DNA from: Beijerinckiaceae bacterium
GTDB taxonomy: Bacteria > Pseudomonadota > Alphaproteobacteria > Rhizobiales > Beijerinckiaceae
NCBI GenBank assembly: GCA_947452455.1
Contig: CANGBX010000001.1
Coordinates: 587,232 to 651,231 of the forward strand
DNA: 64,000 nt
Direction: 5' to 3'
In this document: positions 36,283 to 45,984 of the stretch, piece by piece
Layout of the letters: every line of letters starts with the position of its first letter
How positions within the stretch are numbered: position 1 is the stretch's first letter
The notes under the pieces: model-generated
The model's database searches: none
Seen by the model: the letters and a program-made list of their open reading frames with translations, nothing else
Told to the model about the DNA's origin: nothing
Program-made: the position numbers and the translations under genes

Positions 36283-37551
36283 ATGAGCAAGGTCGGCGCT
36301 AGCGACTCGAAGAACACGCTCTACTGCTCGTTCTGCGGCAAGAGCCAGCACGAGGTCCGCAAGCTCATCGCGGGACCGACGGTCTTCATCTGCGATGAAT
36401 GCGTTGAGCTCTGCATGGATATCATCCGCGAGGAAAACAAATCCTCGCTCGTGAAGGGCAAGGAAGGCATTCCGACGCCGCGCGAAATCTGCAAAGTGCT
36501 CGATGATTATGTGATCGGCCAACCGCAGGCCAAGCGCGTGCTGTCTGTCGCCGTGCACAATCACTACAAGCGCCTCGCGCATGCTTCGAAGCATAATGAT
36601 GTCGAACTCGCCAAGTCGAACATTCTGCTGATCGGCCCGACGGGCTCCGGCAAGACGCTGCTCGCACAAACGCTCGCGCGCATTCTCGATGTGCCCTTCA
36701 CCATGGCCGATGCCACCACGCTGACCGAAGCCGGTTATGTGGGTGAAGACGTTGAAAACATCATTCTGAAGCTGTTGCAGGCGTCCGATTACAATGTCGA
36801 GCGTGCGCAGCGCGGCATCGTCTATATCGACGAAATCGACAAGATTTCGCGCAAGTCCGACAATCCTTCCATCACCCGCGACGTGTCGGGCGAAGGCGTG
36901 CAGCAAGCACTTCTGAAGATCATGGAAGGCACGGTTGCAAGCGTTCCCCCGCAGGGTGGTCGCAAGCATCCGCAGCAGGAATTCCTGCAAGTCGACACGA
37001 CGAACATTCTGTTCATCTGCGGCGGCGCTTTTGCTGGTCTTGAAAAGATCATCTCGCAGCGCGGCAAGGGCACATCGATTGGCTTTGCTGCCGCGGTCGA
37101 GGGCCCCGATGAACGCCGCACAGGCGAAATCTTCCGCACGGTTGAGCCGGAAGATTTGCTGAAATTCGGCCTCATCCCCGAATTCGTTGGCCGTTTGCCC
37201 GTTCTCGCGACCCTCGAAGACCTCGACGAGGCGGCTCTCAAGACCATCCTCACCGAGCCGAAGAATGCGCTGGTGAAGCAGTATCAGCGTCTCTTCGAAA
37301 TGGAGAATACGGAACTCACCTTCCAGGATGAGGCTCTGTCTTCTGTTGCGAAAAAGGCCATTGAGCGCAAGACGGGTGCTCGCGGTCTGCGTTCCATCAT
37401 GGAAGGCATTCTGCTCGACACCATGTTCGACCTGCCGGGCTTAGAGGGCGTTGAGCAGGTGGTCATCGGCCCCGAAGTGGTCGAGGGCAAGGCGCGTCCG
37501 CTCTATATTTATGCGGAGCGCAACGAGAAGACGGGCGGCGGCGCCGCCTGA
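36283..37551 (+). CDS. clpX: ATP-dependent Clp protease ATP-binding subunit ClpX
   Basis: This 422-residue AAA+ unfoldase has an N-terminal C4 zinc finger ([11 protein letters not shown] and FICDEC), Walker [13 protein letters not shown] and Walker [11 protein letters not shown]. The ClpP-docking loop with IGF is in [12 protein letters not shown], and sensor II lies in [11 protein letters not shown]. Three ATGs occur in a row; the third (36283, [10 protein letters not shown]) has the best spacing from GGAG. It delivers substrates to ClpP. Confidence 0.97.
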   Translation: MSKVGASDSKNTLYCSFCGKSQHEVRKLIAGPTVFICDECVELCMDIIREENKSSLVKGKEGIPTPREICKVLDDYVIGQPQAKRVLSVAVHNHYKRLAHASKHNDVELAKSNILLIGPTGSGKTLLAQTLARILDVPFTMADATTLTEAGYVGEDVENIILKLLQASDYNVERAQRGIVYIDEIDKISRKSDNPSITRDVSGEGVQQALLKIMEGTVASVPPQGGRKHPQQEFLQVDTTNILFICGGAFAGLEKIISQRGKGTSIGFAAAVEGPDERRTGEIFRTVEPEDLLKFGLIPEFVGRLPVLATLEDLDEAALKTILTEPKNALVKQYQRLFEMENTELTFQDEALSSVAKKAIERKTGARGLRSIMEGILLDTMFDLPGLEGVEQVVIGPEVVEGKARPLYIYAERNEKTGGGAA

Positions 37552-37575
37552 CATTTTTCGTCACGCCAAAGGTTC

Positions 37576-37604
37576 AAGGCCGCCTCCGGGCGGCCTTTTC
37601 TTTT
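37576..37604 (+). terminator. Rho-independent terminator after clpX
   Basis: Arms AAGGCCGCC (37576-37584) and GGCGGCCTT (37589-37597) enclose the loop TCCG and are followed by TTTTCTTTT. It separates clpX from the lon promoter. Confidence 0.92.
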
Positions 37605-37632
37605 GGGGAAGCGCAATGTGAAGCGCCAGAGT

Positions 37633-37661
37633 GTTGAAAAAGCAGGCAGCGGTGCCCATTT
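37633..37661 (+). promoter_or_regulatory. Candidate RpoH (sigma-32) promoter of lon
   Basis: GTTGAAA (37633-37639) is followed, after 15 bp, by CCCATTT (37655-37661), close to the heat-shock consensus CTTGAAA / CCCCATNT. It lies between the clpX terminator and lon, about 150 bp upstream of the lon start. lon is a classic RpoH regulon member, which supports the call. The rest of the 260-bp gap shows no gene. Confidence 0.55.
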
Positions 37662-37811
37662 CCCCTTTGAAGAGACGGGAGGCGCTTTGAGGCCTCGCCG
37701 TAGGGACGTAACCTTAGGGCCGGTACGAATCGTGCTTGGCACGAAGAGCGTCCCGTCCGGACCGCGGCCTTAGTAGGCGCGAGACGGGCTGAGAAGGAAC
37801 AGGAAAAACGA

Positions 37812-40232
37812 ATGACAACCCAGAAGCGCGTACTCGCCTCGCCCGGCACGATTGAGAGCTATCCGGTTCTGCCGCTGCGCGATATCGTCGTGTTTCCCCA
37901 TATGATCGTGCCGCTCTTTGTTGGCCGCGAAAAATCCATTCGCGCGCTCGAAGAAGTGATGAAGGCCGACAAGCACATTCTGCTCGCCACGCAGATGAAT
38001 GCGGCTGATGATGATCCGGCAACGGACGCCATTTTCACGACCGGCACGCTGGCGACAGTTTTGCAGTTGTTGAAGCTGCCCGATGGCACAGTGAAAGTGC
38101 TGGTCGAGGGTGCAGCGCGCACCATCGTGCGCAAATACACCCGCACGGAAGAATATTACGAAGCCGATGCCGAAGTGATTGCGGAAGAAATTCCAGATCC
38201 CGTCGAAGTGCAGGCTTTGTCGCGTTCGGTCGTCTCCGAATTCGAAGGCTATGTGAAGCTCAATAAAAAGGTTTCACCGGAAGTTGTCGCAGCGGTCACG
38301 CAGATTGATGATTTTGCCAAGCTCGCCGATACGGTAGCTTCGCATCTTGCGATCAAAATCTCCGATAAGCAGGAATTGCTCGAGACATCCTCCGTCGCCA
38401 AGCGTCTGGAAAAATGCCTCGCGCTGATGGAAAGCGAAATCTCCGTCCTGCAGGTCGAGAAGCGCATCCGCACGCGCGTCAAGCGCCAGATGGAGAAGAC
38501 GCAGCGCGAGTATTATTTGAATGAGCAGATGAAGGCCATTCAGAAGGAACTCGGCGACGAAGACGGCAAGGATGATCTGGCCGAAATCGAAGAGCGCATT
38601 AAGAACACCAAACTGTCGAAAGAAGCACGCGACAAGGCGCATGCGGAGCTGAAGAAGCTGCGCCAAATGTCGCCCATGTCGGCAGAAGCGACAGTGGTGC
38701 GCAATTATCTCGATTGGCTCTTGTCGATTCCGTGGGGCAAGAAGTCCAAGGTCAAGAAAGACCTCAAGGCTGCTGAGGATGTGCTCGATCTCGATCACTT
38801 CGGCCTCGATAAGGTCAAAGAGCGCATTGTTGAATATCTGGCTGTGCAGCAGCGCGCCAATAAGTTGACTGGCCCGATCTTGTGTCTGGTTGGTCCTCCC
38901 GGCGTTGGCAAAACCTCGCTCGGCCGCTCGATTGCCAAAGCAACGGGGCGCGAATTCGTGCGCATGTCGCTGGGTGGCGTGCGTGATGAGGCTGAAATCC
39001 GCGGACATCGTCGCACTTACATCGGCTCGATGCCGGGTAAAATCATCCAGTCGATGCGCAAGGCGAAAACTGCCAATCCGCTCTTCCTGCTCGATGAGAT
39101 CGACAAGATGGGCATGGATTTCCGCGGTGATCCGTCATCCGCTTTGCTCGAAGTGCTCGATCCGGAACAGAATTCGACCTTCTCAGATCATTATCTCGAA
39201 GTGGATTATGATCTCTCGAACGTCATGTTCGTGACGACTGCCAATACGCTGAACATCCCCGGTCCCTTGATGGATCGTATGGAGATCATTCGTATTGCGG
39301 GCTACACGGAAGATGAAAAGGCAGAGATTGCCAAAAAGCATCTCATCGCGACAGCGACCACCAAGCACGGTCTCAACGTCAAAGAATGGTCGATTGAGAA
39401 CGATGCTTTGATGCTGCTCATCCGCCGCTACACGCGCGAAGCAGGCGTGCGTAATCTTGAGCGTGAAATTTCCAACCTCGCCCGTAAGGCGGTGAAGGAA
39501 ATTCTCACCAGCAAGAAGAAAAAGGTCGTCGTCACGGCAGACAATCTGTCCTACTATCTCGGCGTGCCGAAATATCGTTATGGCGAAGCCGAAACCGAAG
39601 ATCAGGTCGGTGTCGTCACGGGTCTGGCGTGGACGGAAGTGGGAGGTGAATTGCTCACGATCGAAGGCGTCATGATGCCGGGCAAAGGCAAGATGACGGT
39701 CACCGGCAATCTGCGTGATGTGATGAAGGAATCGATTTCAGCGGCGGCGTCTTATGTGCGCTCGCGCTGCGTTGATTTTGGCATCGAGCCGCCGCTTTTC
39801 GACAAGCGCGACATTCACGTGCATGTGCCGGAAGGCGCGACACCGAAAGATGGCCCCTCGGCTGGTATCGCCATGGCCACCACCATTGTCTCGGTGATGA
39901 CGGGCATTCCGGTGCGCCGTGACATTGCGATGACGGGCGAAGTGACATTGCGTGGCCGCGTTCTGCCGATTGGTGGCTTGAAGGAAAAGCTGCTGGCGGC
40001 CCTGCGCGGTGGCATCAAGAAAGTGCTGATCCCGATCGACAATGCCAAGGATCTGGCCGACATTCCCGACAATGTGAAAAATGTCATGGAGATTGTGCCG
40101 GTCTCACGTATGGATGAAGTGCTCACCCATGCGCTGATCCGCCAGCCGGTTGCGATCACCTGGGAAGAAGAGGCCAATCCGAAAGCCGTTGCGGCCGATG
40201 CAGGGGATGAGTCTGGCGTCGTCGCCCATTAA
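37812..40232 (+). CDS. lon: ATP-dependent Lon protease
   Basis: This 806-residue AAA+ protease degrades misfolded and regulatory proteins. The LON substrate-binding domain is N-terminal ([20 protein letters not shown]), Walker A is [15 protein letters not shown] and Walker B is [11 protein letters not shown]. The proteolytic domain has the catalytic Ser in [13 protein letters not shown] (near residue 683) and a Lys about 43 residues later ([16 protein letters not shown]). Length and motifs are complete. Confidence 0.97.
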   Translation: MTTQKRVLASPGTIESYPVLPLRDIVVFPHMIVPLFVGREKSIRALEEVMKADKHILLATQMNAADDDPATDAIFTTGTLATVLQLLKLPDGTVKVLVEGAARTIVRKYTRTEEYYEADAEVIAEEIPDPVEVQALSRSVVSEFEGYVKLNKKVSPEVVAAVTQIDDFAKLADTVASHLAIKISDKQELLETSSVAKRLEKCLALMESEISVLQVEKRIRTRVKRQMEKTQREYYLNEQMKAIQKELGDEDGKDDLAEIEERIKNTKLSKEARDKAHAELKKLRQMSPMSAEATVVRNYLDWLLSIPWGKKSKVKKDLKAAEDVLDLDHFGLDKVKERIVEYLAVQQRANKLTGPILCLVGPPGVGKTSLGRSIAKATGREFVRMSLGGVRDEAEIRGHRRTYIGSMPGKIIQSMRKAKTANPLFLLDEIDKMGMDFRGDPSSALLEVLDPEQNSTFSDHYLEVDYDLSNVMFVTTANTLNIPGPLMDRMEIIRIAGYTEDEKAEIAKKHLIATATTKHGLNVKEWSIENDALMLLIRRYTREAGVRNLEREISNLARKAVKEILTSKKKKVVVTADNLSYYLGVPKYRYGEAETEDQVGVVTGLAWTEVGGELLTIEGVMMPGKGKMTVTGNLRDVMKESISAAASYVRSRCVDFGIEPPLFDKRDIHVHVPEGATPKDGPSAGIAMATTIVSVMTGIPVRRDIAMTGEVTLRGRVLPIGGLKEKLLAALRGGIKKVLIPIDNAKDLADIPDNVKNVMEIVPVSRMDEVLTHALIRQPVAITWEEEANPKAVAADAGDESGVVAH

Positions 40233-40257
40233 GGCGACGGGCTGAATTTGATGAGAG

Positions 40258-40290
40258 AAGGCCGCAGATGATCCTGCGGCCTTTTCTTTT
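40258..40290 (+). terminator. Rho-independent terminator after lon
   Basis: Arms AAGGCCGCAG (40258-40267) and CTGCGGCCTT (40274-40283) enclose the loop ATGATC and are followed by TTCTTTT. Confidence 0.92.
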
Positions 40291-40383
40291 GCCCATTTGG
40301 CGACCCGTCTGAAGGCTCTGCACCATTGACGCGCGCGGCTTGGCGTGCGATTCCCATGCCGCGCGTTGTATGAACGGCGCAAG

Positions 40384-40459
40384 GGGCGGTTAGCTCAGTT
40401 GGTAGAGCATCTCGTTTACACCGAGAGGGTCGGCGGTTCGAGCCCGTCACCGCCCACCA
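40384..40459 (+). tRNA. tRNA-Val (anticodon TAC)
   Basis: This 76-nt tRNA has acceptor GGGCGGT/ACCGCCC, D arm TAGCTCAGTTGGTAGAGC, anticodon stem CTCG/CGAG with loop TTTACAC (anticodon TAC), a T arm with GGTTCGAGCCC and an encoded CCA. Two glycan-type genes of lower GC follow directly. Confidence 0.97.
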
Positions 40460-40496
40460 TATATCTCCTGCGTCTGCACGACAATAGGAAGTGTTT

Positions 40497-41225
40497 ATGG
40501 GTTTGATGAGAAATATGCTGAGGATCGTTTTGAAGGCTGGTGGCCTGAAAGTGATCAATGACAAGCCCATCCCTTCGGCTGTGATGCATCATCAGATTGA
40601 CGTGTTACTCGATGTAGGCGCCAATCAAGGACAATATGTACGCAAGCTGCGTGAGCTAGGTTATCGCGGTAAAATTATTTCTTTCGAGCCCTTGCCCGCT
40701 GCTTATGAAACTCTCTCAGAATTGGCCAAGGATGATCCTCTTTGGACAATTCATCCACGCTGCGCTGTGGGCTCGGCATTGGGTGAGACGGAAATCAATG
40801 TTTCCAAGAATTCGTATAGTTCGTCCATTTTGCCGATCATGAAAACTCATATCGATGCGGCGGCTAATGCGGCCTATGTCGGAAGGGCAAAGGTAGATGT
40901 CATCACTCTTGATTCCGTTTTCAGCCAATATTGCAAACCGGGAGATAAGATTTTTCTGAAAATCGACACGCAGGGTTTTGAAGGCGAGGTTTTAAAGGGC
41001 GCAACGAAAGTGCTGCCCAATATGTCAGTCGTTCAACTCGAAATGTCCATCGTGCCGCTTTACGAAGGACAGCGCCTTTACGACTATTTCTTTGATTTCT
41101 TCAAGGAGCAGGGCTTCTTTCTGTGGGCTTTGGAACGGGGATTTTATGACCCTATTAGTGGACAGAATCTACAATTTGATGCCACTTTTGTCAGAAACGA
41201 TTTGGCACAAACTCCGCTACTCTGA
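40497..41225 (+). CDS. FkbM-family SAM-dependent methyltransferase
   Basis: This 242-residue protein has the SAM-binding motif IDVLLDVGANQGQYVRKLREL (residues about 30-52), IISFEPLPAAYETL and the FkbM hallmark KIFLKIDTQGFEGEVLKGA. Members methylate hydroxyls on polyketides or surface glycans. The ATG at 40497 has AGGAAG 6-8 bases upstream; a GTG 6 bases earlier is too close. Codon use and GC look lower than in neighbouring genes. It overlaps the convergent glycosyltransferase-like gene by 9 bp. Confidence 0.9.
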   Translation: MGLMRNMLRIVLKAGGLKVINDKPIPSAVMHHQIDVLLDVGANQGQYVRKLRELGYRGKIISFEPLPAAYETLSELAKDDPLWTIHPRCAVGSALGETEINVSKNSYSSSILPIMKTHIDAAANAAYVGRAKVDVITLDSVFSQYCKPGDKIFLKIDTQGFEGEVLKGATKVLPNMSVVQLEMSIVPLYEGQRLYDYFFDFFKEQGFFLWALERGFYDPISGQNLQFDATFVRNDLAQTPLL

Positions 41226-42122
41226 GCAATAATGTAACTTTTGATTTGCTGATAAAGCTGTTTTCACATGCTCAACTTCGTGGATGGATATCCAATGCGC
41301 GGGGGGCGTGTGCCAAAACGGCTCGTAAATCACAAGGCCTTGGTTAAGAAGCCCAGCCACATAGCTGAAAGAGCTTTTAGCAATGACCAGAATGTCGGCC
41401 TTCGACATGGCCAGAAGATCATTGAGTGCATCATCATCAAGATGCATATGGCACCCGCGCTGCGCATAAGCTTTAAAGGCTTCTGCTGAGCCTTGCGAAT
41501 AGACATGAAGCTCTGGACGCGGCGATACAGGCTGCATAGAGTTTTGCAACCAATCTATAAGCTCAAGGATTTTGTCGTCTGGCGTATAGCGGTCCGCATG
41601 TTGGGTGGGCGATACATCACCGCGACGCAGGTGAATGGCGATGCGCAGGCCTTCGTCGCTGGGTTTTCTCGTCTTTTGCGCGCGCAGGCTTTCATAAGCG
41701 TCGCTTACATGATCGGCATAGTCATGCGCGTGAGGCAATGCAACGATCAAGCGCCGGAACCAGAGCGCTGGTCGTCTCGCATAGGTTTTGAGCGGGACGA
41801 CAGGAAGGTCAAGATTAGATACCAGCTGGTGCCCTGTGCCCAGAGCAAAGGTTTTTTCCCAGCGCATAATCTCATGCTGACCAGATGTGTGTTCAATCTG
41901 CACAAAAGGCGTGTGCACATAGTTCATGCCAAAGCGTCGACAAAATGCCTGAACGGACAGAACCGCATGCACTTGCGCACCGCCACCATCGGTCTTGCCC
42001 GCACAAGTGACGGCGGCAGGCCCGAGGCCAAGGGCCTTGAGCCAGATGAGAAGATTCAACCTCTTATTGCGCGTGGGCAGGAGCATCGTCAAAATGTAGC
42101 ATAAAACCGGATAACACCTCAC
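41217..42122 (-). CDS. Putative fucosyltransferase-like glycosyltransferase (HxRRGD motif)
   Basis: This protein of about 301 residues has GLRIAIHLRRGDVSPTQHADRY, whose HxRRGD core is the GDP-fucose-binding motif shared by GT11, GT23 (NodZ) and O-fucosyltransferases. An upstream GGGAQVHAVLSVQAFCRRFGM and a downstream ADILVIAKSSFSYVAGLL (SSFS-like acceptor region) are also consistent with this superfamily. There is no membrane anchor. The start is uncertain: an ATG 36 bases inside (MLLPTRNKRLNLL) is equally possible. With the convergent FkbM methyltransferase it suggests modification of a cell-surface glycan. Confidence 0.65.
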   Translation of the reverse strand: MRCYPVLCYILTMLLPTRNKRLNLLIWLKALGLGPAAVTCAGKTDGGGAQVHAVLSVQAFCRRFGMNYVHTPFVQIEHTSGQHEIMRWEKTFALGTGHQLVSNLDLPVVPLKTYARRPALWFRRLIVALPHAHDYADHVSDAYESLRAQKTRKPSDEGLRIAIHLRRGDVSPTQHADRYTPDDKILELIDWLQNSMQPVSPRPELHVYSQGSAEAFKAYAQRGCHMHLDDDALNDLLAMSKADILVIAKSSFSYVAGLLNQGLVIYEPFWHTPPAHWISIHEVEHVKTALSANQKLHYCSE

Positions 42123-42125
42123 ATT

Positions 42126-42416
42126 TTACGACATTTTCCCTGACAGTTCTTGCACGGTTTTGTTCAGCCGCTCCAGATTCTCGTTCATGGCGATGATGGT
42201 CGCCAGAAATCCCATGACCAGAACATAGCCAATCCAGATGGCGATGATCACCAGAATGAATGCTTCTTTGCTCACGCCAACCAGCGCGCCGATCTGTGCG
42301 ATCTGCCGTGTGTCATCTGAGAAATACAAAATCGTCAGCACGCCGAGGCCCAAAACCACGACGAGATGCACGAGCGAAAGGATCGAGGCGAAAGCCTCTG
42401 CAATGAAACGGTTCAT
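42126..42416 (-). CDS. Small membrane protein of unknown function, two transmembrane segments
   Basis: This 96-residue protein has two hydrophobic helices (residues about 12-32 and 50-76) and a short hydrophilic C-terminal tail (MNENLERLNKTVQELSGKMS) likely to form a helix. I do not recognise the family. Its ATG overlaps the stop of the LprI-like gene (TGATG), so they are translationally coupled and probably act together at the envelope. Confidence 0.75.
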   Translation of the reverse strand: MNRFIAEAFASILSLVHLVVVLGLGVLTILYFSDDTRQIAQIGALVGVSKEAFILVIIAIWIGYVLVMGFLATIIAMNENLERLNKTVQELSGKMS

Positions 42417-42823
42417 CAGAAAACGTCCTTCAGCTTGTTGATCTGGAGAAGCGTCTGGTCGAGCAGGCAGGCTTGATAATTGACCTCGCCGCCCGGCGCA
42501 TTGGGCAGCTCTTGCTCGAGTTTGCACCAGGCTTCGCGATAGGCGATCCAGGCGCGCTGCGCTTTGATGAGCGGATCTTTTGCTTCCGGTGGAATGCGTC
42601 CCTGCAAAGCGCGGTATTCGGTGTTCAGCACTTTGTCCTGGCGTGCGAGTTCTTGCGTGTAGCATGCAAACCATTGCGAATTTTTCATCGCGCCCAAATC
42701 AACCTTGTCCATGCAGGCCTGAAACAGGGGCGTTTCCTTTACCTTGTCTGCGCTCGCAGCTGTGGGAAGGCCAAGGGCGAGGAGCAGGAGAGGCGCGAGG
42801 TGTCGGGCGGAATTGAAGGGCAT
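42416..42823 (-). CDS. LprI/DUF1311-family exported protein
   Basis: This 135-residue protein has a signal peptide (RHLAPLLLLALGLPTAASA) and a DUF1311 domain with spaced cysteines (FQACMDK, WFACYTQ, EAWCKLEQ, YQACLLDQ) that can form two disulfides. The core LNTEYRALQGRIPPEAKDPL is followed by KAQRAWIAYREAWC, which is characteristic. Some members inhibit lysozyme, but most are uncharacterised. It is first in a two-gene minus-strand unit. Confidence 0.85.
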   Translation of the reverse strand: MPFNSARHLAPLLLLALGLPTAASADKVKETPLFQACMDKVDLGAMKNSQWFACYTQELARQDKVLNTEYRALQGRIPPEAKDPLIKAQRAWIAYREAWCKLEQELPNAPGGEVNYQACLLDQTLLQINKLKDVF

Positions 42824-42987
42824 GGTTGAAATCCTTGTGATGCGCCTTTTTAAGCCGATGGTGGATGCATTGCAGAACGGCCTTCACCAGCCTGTGTCCG
42901 GGCAGTCAGTTTGGGGCGCCGGCAAAACTGGCAAAACAGGCTTGGACGGGCTTGCCTCGCAGGCTTTGACGGGCCAAGATTTGCACC

Positions 42988-43653
42988 ATGTCGCTCGGGC
43001 TCCGCTCTGTTTTTTTATGCCTCTTCTCGGTTTTTGCCATTGGCCCGGTCATTGCGGCGGAGATGGCCTTTTCGCTCGTGGATTATGGCGAGCGCTGCGG
43101 TCAGCGCTGCCCACAGTTCATTGCCGCTGACGGCGAGATTATGGCCAAGACCCCGCAGGCCTTCGTGGATTTTGTCGGCAAACATATCGGCTCGGGGCGC
43201 CTGCATTCCATTGTGCTGATCAATTCGCAGGGTGGCCGCGTGGTGGCGGCTATGGAGCTTGGGCAGGCCTTGCGCAAGCTTGGTGCGGCTGCCGTGGTTG
43301 CCAAAGTGCCGCCAGCAGGCAGCCGCAAAGATCTCTGGGTCCTGCCGGGGCGCTGCTATTCGGCCTGTGTCTATGCGCTGATGGGCGCCAAGAAGCGCGT
43401 GGCGCTGCCCGAGAGCCGCGTCGGCATCCACCGCATGTTCATGTATGAGGCCAATATGCGCCCGGATGCCGGCCCGCAGAGAGACCGCGTGTTCGCCACT
43501 GAACCTTTGGTCGCACGCCTCAGCGAATATGCCGAAGCCATGGGGATTTCGACCGCTTTGGTGCGCAAGGCCGAAACCATCAATCCCGAGCAGATCCATA
43601 TCCTCTCGGCCGCGGAATTGCGCCGTTACAAGCTGGCTGGCCCGAAGCTTTGA
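42988..43653 (+). CDS. Periplasmic ClpP/crotonase-fold protein
   Basis: This 221-residue protein has a signal peptide (LRSVFLCLFSVFAIGPVIA). The mature region has a ClpP-like core: HSIVLINSQGGRVVAAMELGQALR, then GRCYSACVYALMGAKKRVAL with a Ser at about residue 125, and SRVGIHRMF with a His at about 148, the usual serine-protease spacing. Cysteines (CGQRC, GRCYSACV) may be disulfide-bonded. The homologous family is annotated as periplasmic ClpP-like proteins; no target is known and no ATPase partner is expected outside the cytoplasm. Confidence 0.8.
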   Translation: MSLGLRSVFLCLFSVFAIGPVIAAEMAFSLVDYGERCGQRCPQFIAADGEIMAKTPQAFVDFVGKHIGSGRLHSIVLINSQGGRVVAAMELGQALRKLGAAAVVAKVPPAGSRKDLWVLPGRCYSACVYALMGAKKRVALPESRVGIHRMFMYEANMRPDAGPQRDRVFATEPLVARLSEYAEAMGISTALVRKAETINPEQIHILSAAELRRYKLAGPKL

Positions 43654-43788
43654 CGATGGTGACCTGCCGCTCGACGAAAGCCGTCGGAAAGGACGGGCTT
43701 TTACCGATTTCGTGTTGACTTGAGAGGCTGGGCACCTTATTCGACCATCCTCTGCCGACGGGTGCCCTAGTGGTCGTCCGGCACGCGC

Positions 43789-43865
<77 letters not shown>

Positions 43866-43916
43866 TTTTCCCTTATAATATCATCCTTTTGGACCCCTTT
43901 TCGGGCCACTGGGCTG

Positions 43917-43960
43917 TGTCCTGTTGATCTGACACTTTTATATGTAAAGTTTAGTTGTCA
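43917..43960 (+). promoter_or_regulatory. Tandem PpsR/CrtJ-type boxes and promoter of the dxs-bchO-crtI operon
   Basis: A perfect TGT-N12-ACA box (43917-43934, with TGTC/GACA outer bases) is followed after exactly 8 bp by TGT-N12-TCA (43943-43960), a one-mismatch second box. Two boxes 8 bp apart is the arrangement to which CrtJ binds cooperatively at the Rhodobacter bchC promoter. The shared CTGACA can serve as a -35, with TTTAGT (43950-43955) as a possible -10. Confidence 0.65.
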
Positions 43961-44016
43961 CTTTCGAGAATGGTCGTGTAAGCTCCCCCTTACGCCCCGT
44001 TTTAGGGAGGTCGATC

Positions 44017-45984
44017 GTGACACAGGCAACCGCATCTTTGCTCGAACGGATTCAACGCCCGTCCGACCTTCGCAAACTTCCCCAATCCAAGCTCAAGCGC
44101 GTGGCCGAAGAGGTGCGCATGAGCATGATTGAATCCGTCGCACAGACGGGTGGACATCTGGGCGCCGGGCTCGGCGTGGTCGAGCTGACAGTTGCGCTTC
44201 ATTATGTGTTCGACACGCCGCGTGACACGCTGATCTGGGATGTCGGCCATCAGGCCTATCCGCACAAAATTCTCACGGGTCGTCGCGAGCGCATGACCAC
44301 TATCCGTCAAGGTGGTGGTCTGGCTGGTTTTACCCGCCGTGCTGAAAGCGATTACGATCCGTTTGGCGCCGGCCATTCCTCGACATCTATTGCTGCAGGT
44401 CTTGGCTTTGCTGTAGGCCGCGATCTTTTGGGCGGCGATGAAAAGGTTGTTGCTGTTATCGGCGATGGCGCCATGTCGGCAGGCCTTGCTTATGAAGCGA
44501 TGAACAATGCCGGTGAATTGAAAAGCCGTTTGCTTGTTGTCCTGAATGACAATGACATGTCGATTGCGCCACCTGTGGGCGCTATCTCGAAACATTTAGG
44601 CCAGCTTGTGTCGGGCCGCCGCTATATGTCTTTGCGCGAGGCGGGGCGTCGTCTGACCAGCCATTTGCCCGAAAAAATCGACCGCACGATCACGCGCGCG
44701 ATCAGTCACACGCGCACCTTCCTGACAGGCGGGACAATTTTCGAGGAAATGGGTTTCTTCTACATTGGTCCGGTCGACGGCCATGACCTGAAGACACTCG
44801 TGCCGATCTTGGAAAATATTCGCGATGCGGGACATGGTCCCATTCTGCTGCATGTGCGCACGCAGAAGGGCAAAGGCTATGCGCCGGCTGAAGCCTCTGC
44901 TGACAAATATCATGGTGTGGTGAAGTTTGATCCGGCGACCGGCATTCAAGCCAAAGCGCAACCCAAAGCGCCGGCCTATACGCGCGTCTTTGCCGATGCG
45001 CTCACGCGCGAAGCCAATCGCGATCCGCGCATTGTGGCGATTACCGCAGCTATGCCAGGTGGCACAGGGCTTGATGTTTTTGCCAAGAGCCACCCCACGC
45101 GTATTTTTGACGTCGGCATTGCCGAACAACATGCGGTGACATTTGCAGCCGGTCTGGCTGCGCGCGGCATGAAACCTTTCTGCGCTATTTACTCGACCTT
45201 CCTGCAACGCGCTTATGACCAGATTGTGCATGATGTCGCTCTGCAAAATCTGAATGTGCGCTTTGCGATTGACCGCGCGGGTTTGGTGGGGGCCGATGGC
45301 CCGACACATGCCGGCTCTTTCGATATTGCCTATCTGTCCTGCCTGCCGAATATGGTGGTGATGGCGCCAGCCGATGAGGCAGAGCTTGTCGATGCCGTGG
45401 CAACAGCTGTTGCGCATGACACGGGGCCGATTGCTTTCCGCTTTCCACGTGGTGAAGGCGTGGGCGTGCCCATGCCGGAAAAAGGCACGGTCTGGGAAAT
45501 GGGGCGCGGGCGTATTCTGCGCAGCGGCCATGACATTGCGCTTCTGTCACTGGGGACACGGTTGGCTGACACATTGGTGGCTGCAGATAAGCTGGAAGAA
45601 GCTGGCTTCTCGGTCACAGTGGCTGATGCACGTTTTGCCAAACCGATTGACCGTGCTCTGGTGCAGGAGCTTGCGCGTTCGCATGATCTCTTGATCACGA
45701 TTGAAGAAGGCTCATCGGGCGGCTTTGGCGGGATGGTTATGCAGGAATTGTCCGAAGAGGGCCTGCTTGATTCTGGTCGCTTGAAATTCCGCAGCATGTG
45801 CCTGCCTGATGTTTACATCGAACATGACACGCCTGCAGAAATGATCCGCCAAGCGGGTCTTGATGCCGAGGCGATTGTTGGCAAAGTTTTGGGTGCGATG
45901 GGCGCCGAGCGGGTGACCGCGCCACGCAAGACGCGTGTCAGGAGTGACGCACGAGATGAGCGAAAGACTCGTCTTCGGACGTGA
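44017..45984 (+). CDS. dxs: 1-deoxy-D-xylulose-5-phosphate synthase
   Basis: This 655-residue thiamine-diphosphate enzyme condenses pyruvate and glyceraldehyde-3-phosphate, the first step of the MEP pathway that feeds carotenoids and the bacteriochlorophyll tail. Motifs include [17 protein letters not shown], the ThDP motif [18 protein letters not shown] and the transketolase-type [18 protein letters not shown]. It starts with GTG. It is placed at the head of a PGC operon behind PpsR-type boxes and overlaps bchO by 29 bp, so it is probably a photosynthesis-dedicated copy. Confidence 0.96.
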   Translation: MTQATASLLERIQRPSDLRKLPQSKLKRVAEEVRMSMIESVAQTGGHLGAGLGVVELTVALHYVFDTPRDTLIWDVGHQAYPHKILTGRRERMTTIRQGGGLAGFTRRAESDYDPFGAGHSSTSIAAGLGFAVGRDLLGGDEKVVAVIGDGAMSAGLAYEAMNNAGELKSRLLVVLNDNDMSIAPPVGAISKHLGQLVSGRRYMSLREAGRRLTSHLPEKIDRTITRAISHTRTFLTGGTIFEEMGFFYIGPVDGHDLKTLVPILENIRDAGHGPILLHVRTQKGKGYAPAEASADKYHGVVKFDPATGIQAKAQPKAPAYTRVFADALTREANRDPRIVAITAAMPGGTGLDVFAKSHPTRIFDVGIAEQHAVTFAAGLAARGMKPFCAIYSTFLQRAYDQIVHDVALQNLNVRFAIDRAGLVGADGPTHAGSFDIAYLSCLPNMVVMAPADEAELVDAVATAVAHDTGPIAFRFPRGEGVGVPMPEKGTVWEMGRGRILRSGHDIALLSLGTRLADTLVAADKLEEAGFSVTVADARFAKPIDRALVQELARSHDLLITIEEGSSGGFGGMVMQELSEEGLLDSGRLKFRSMCLPDVYIEHDTPAEMIRQAGLDAEAIVGKVLGAMGAERVTAPRKTRVRSDARDERKTRLRT

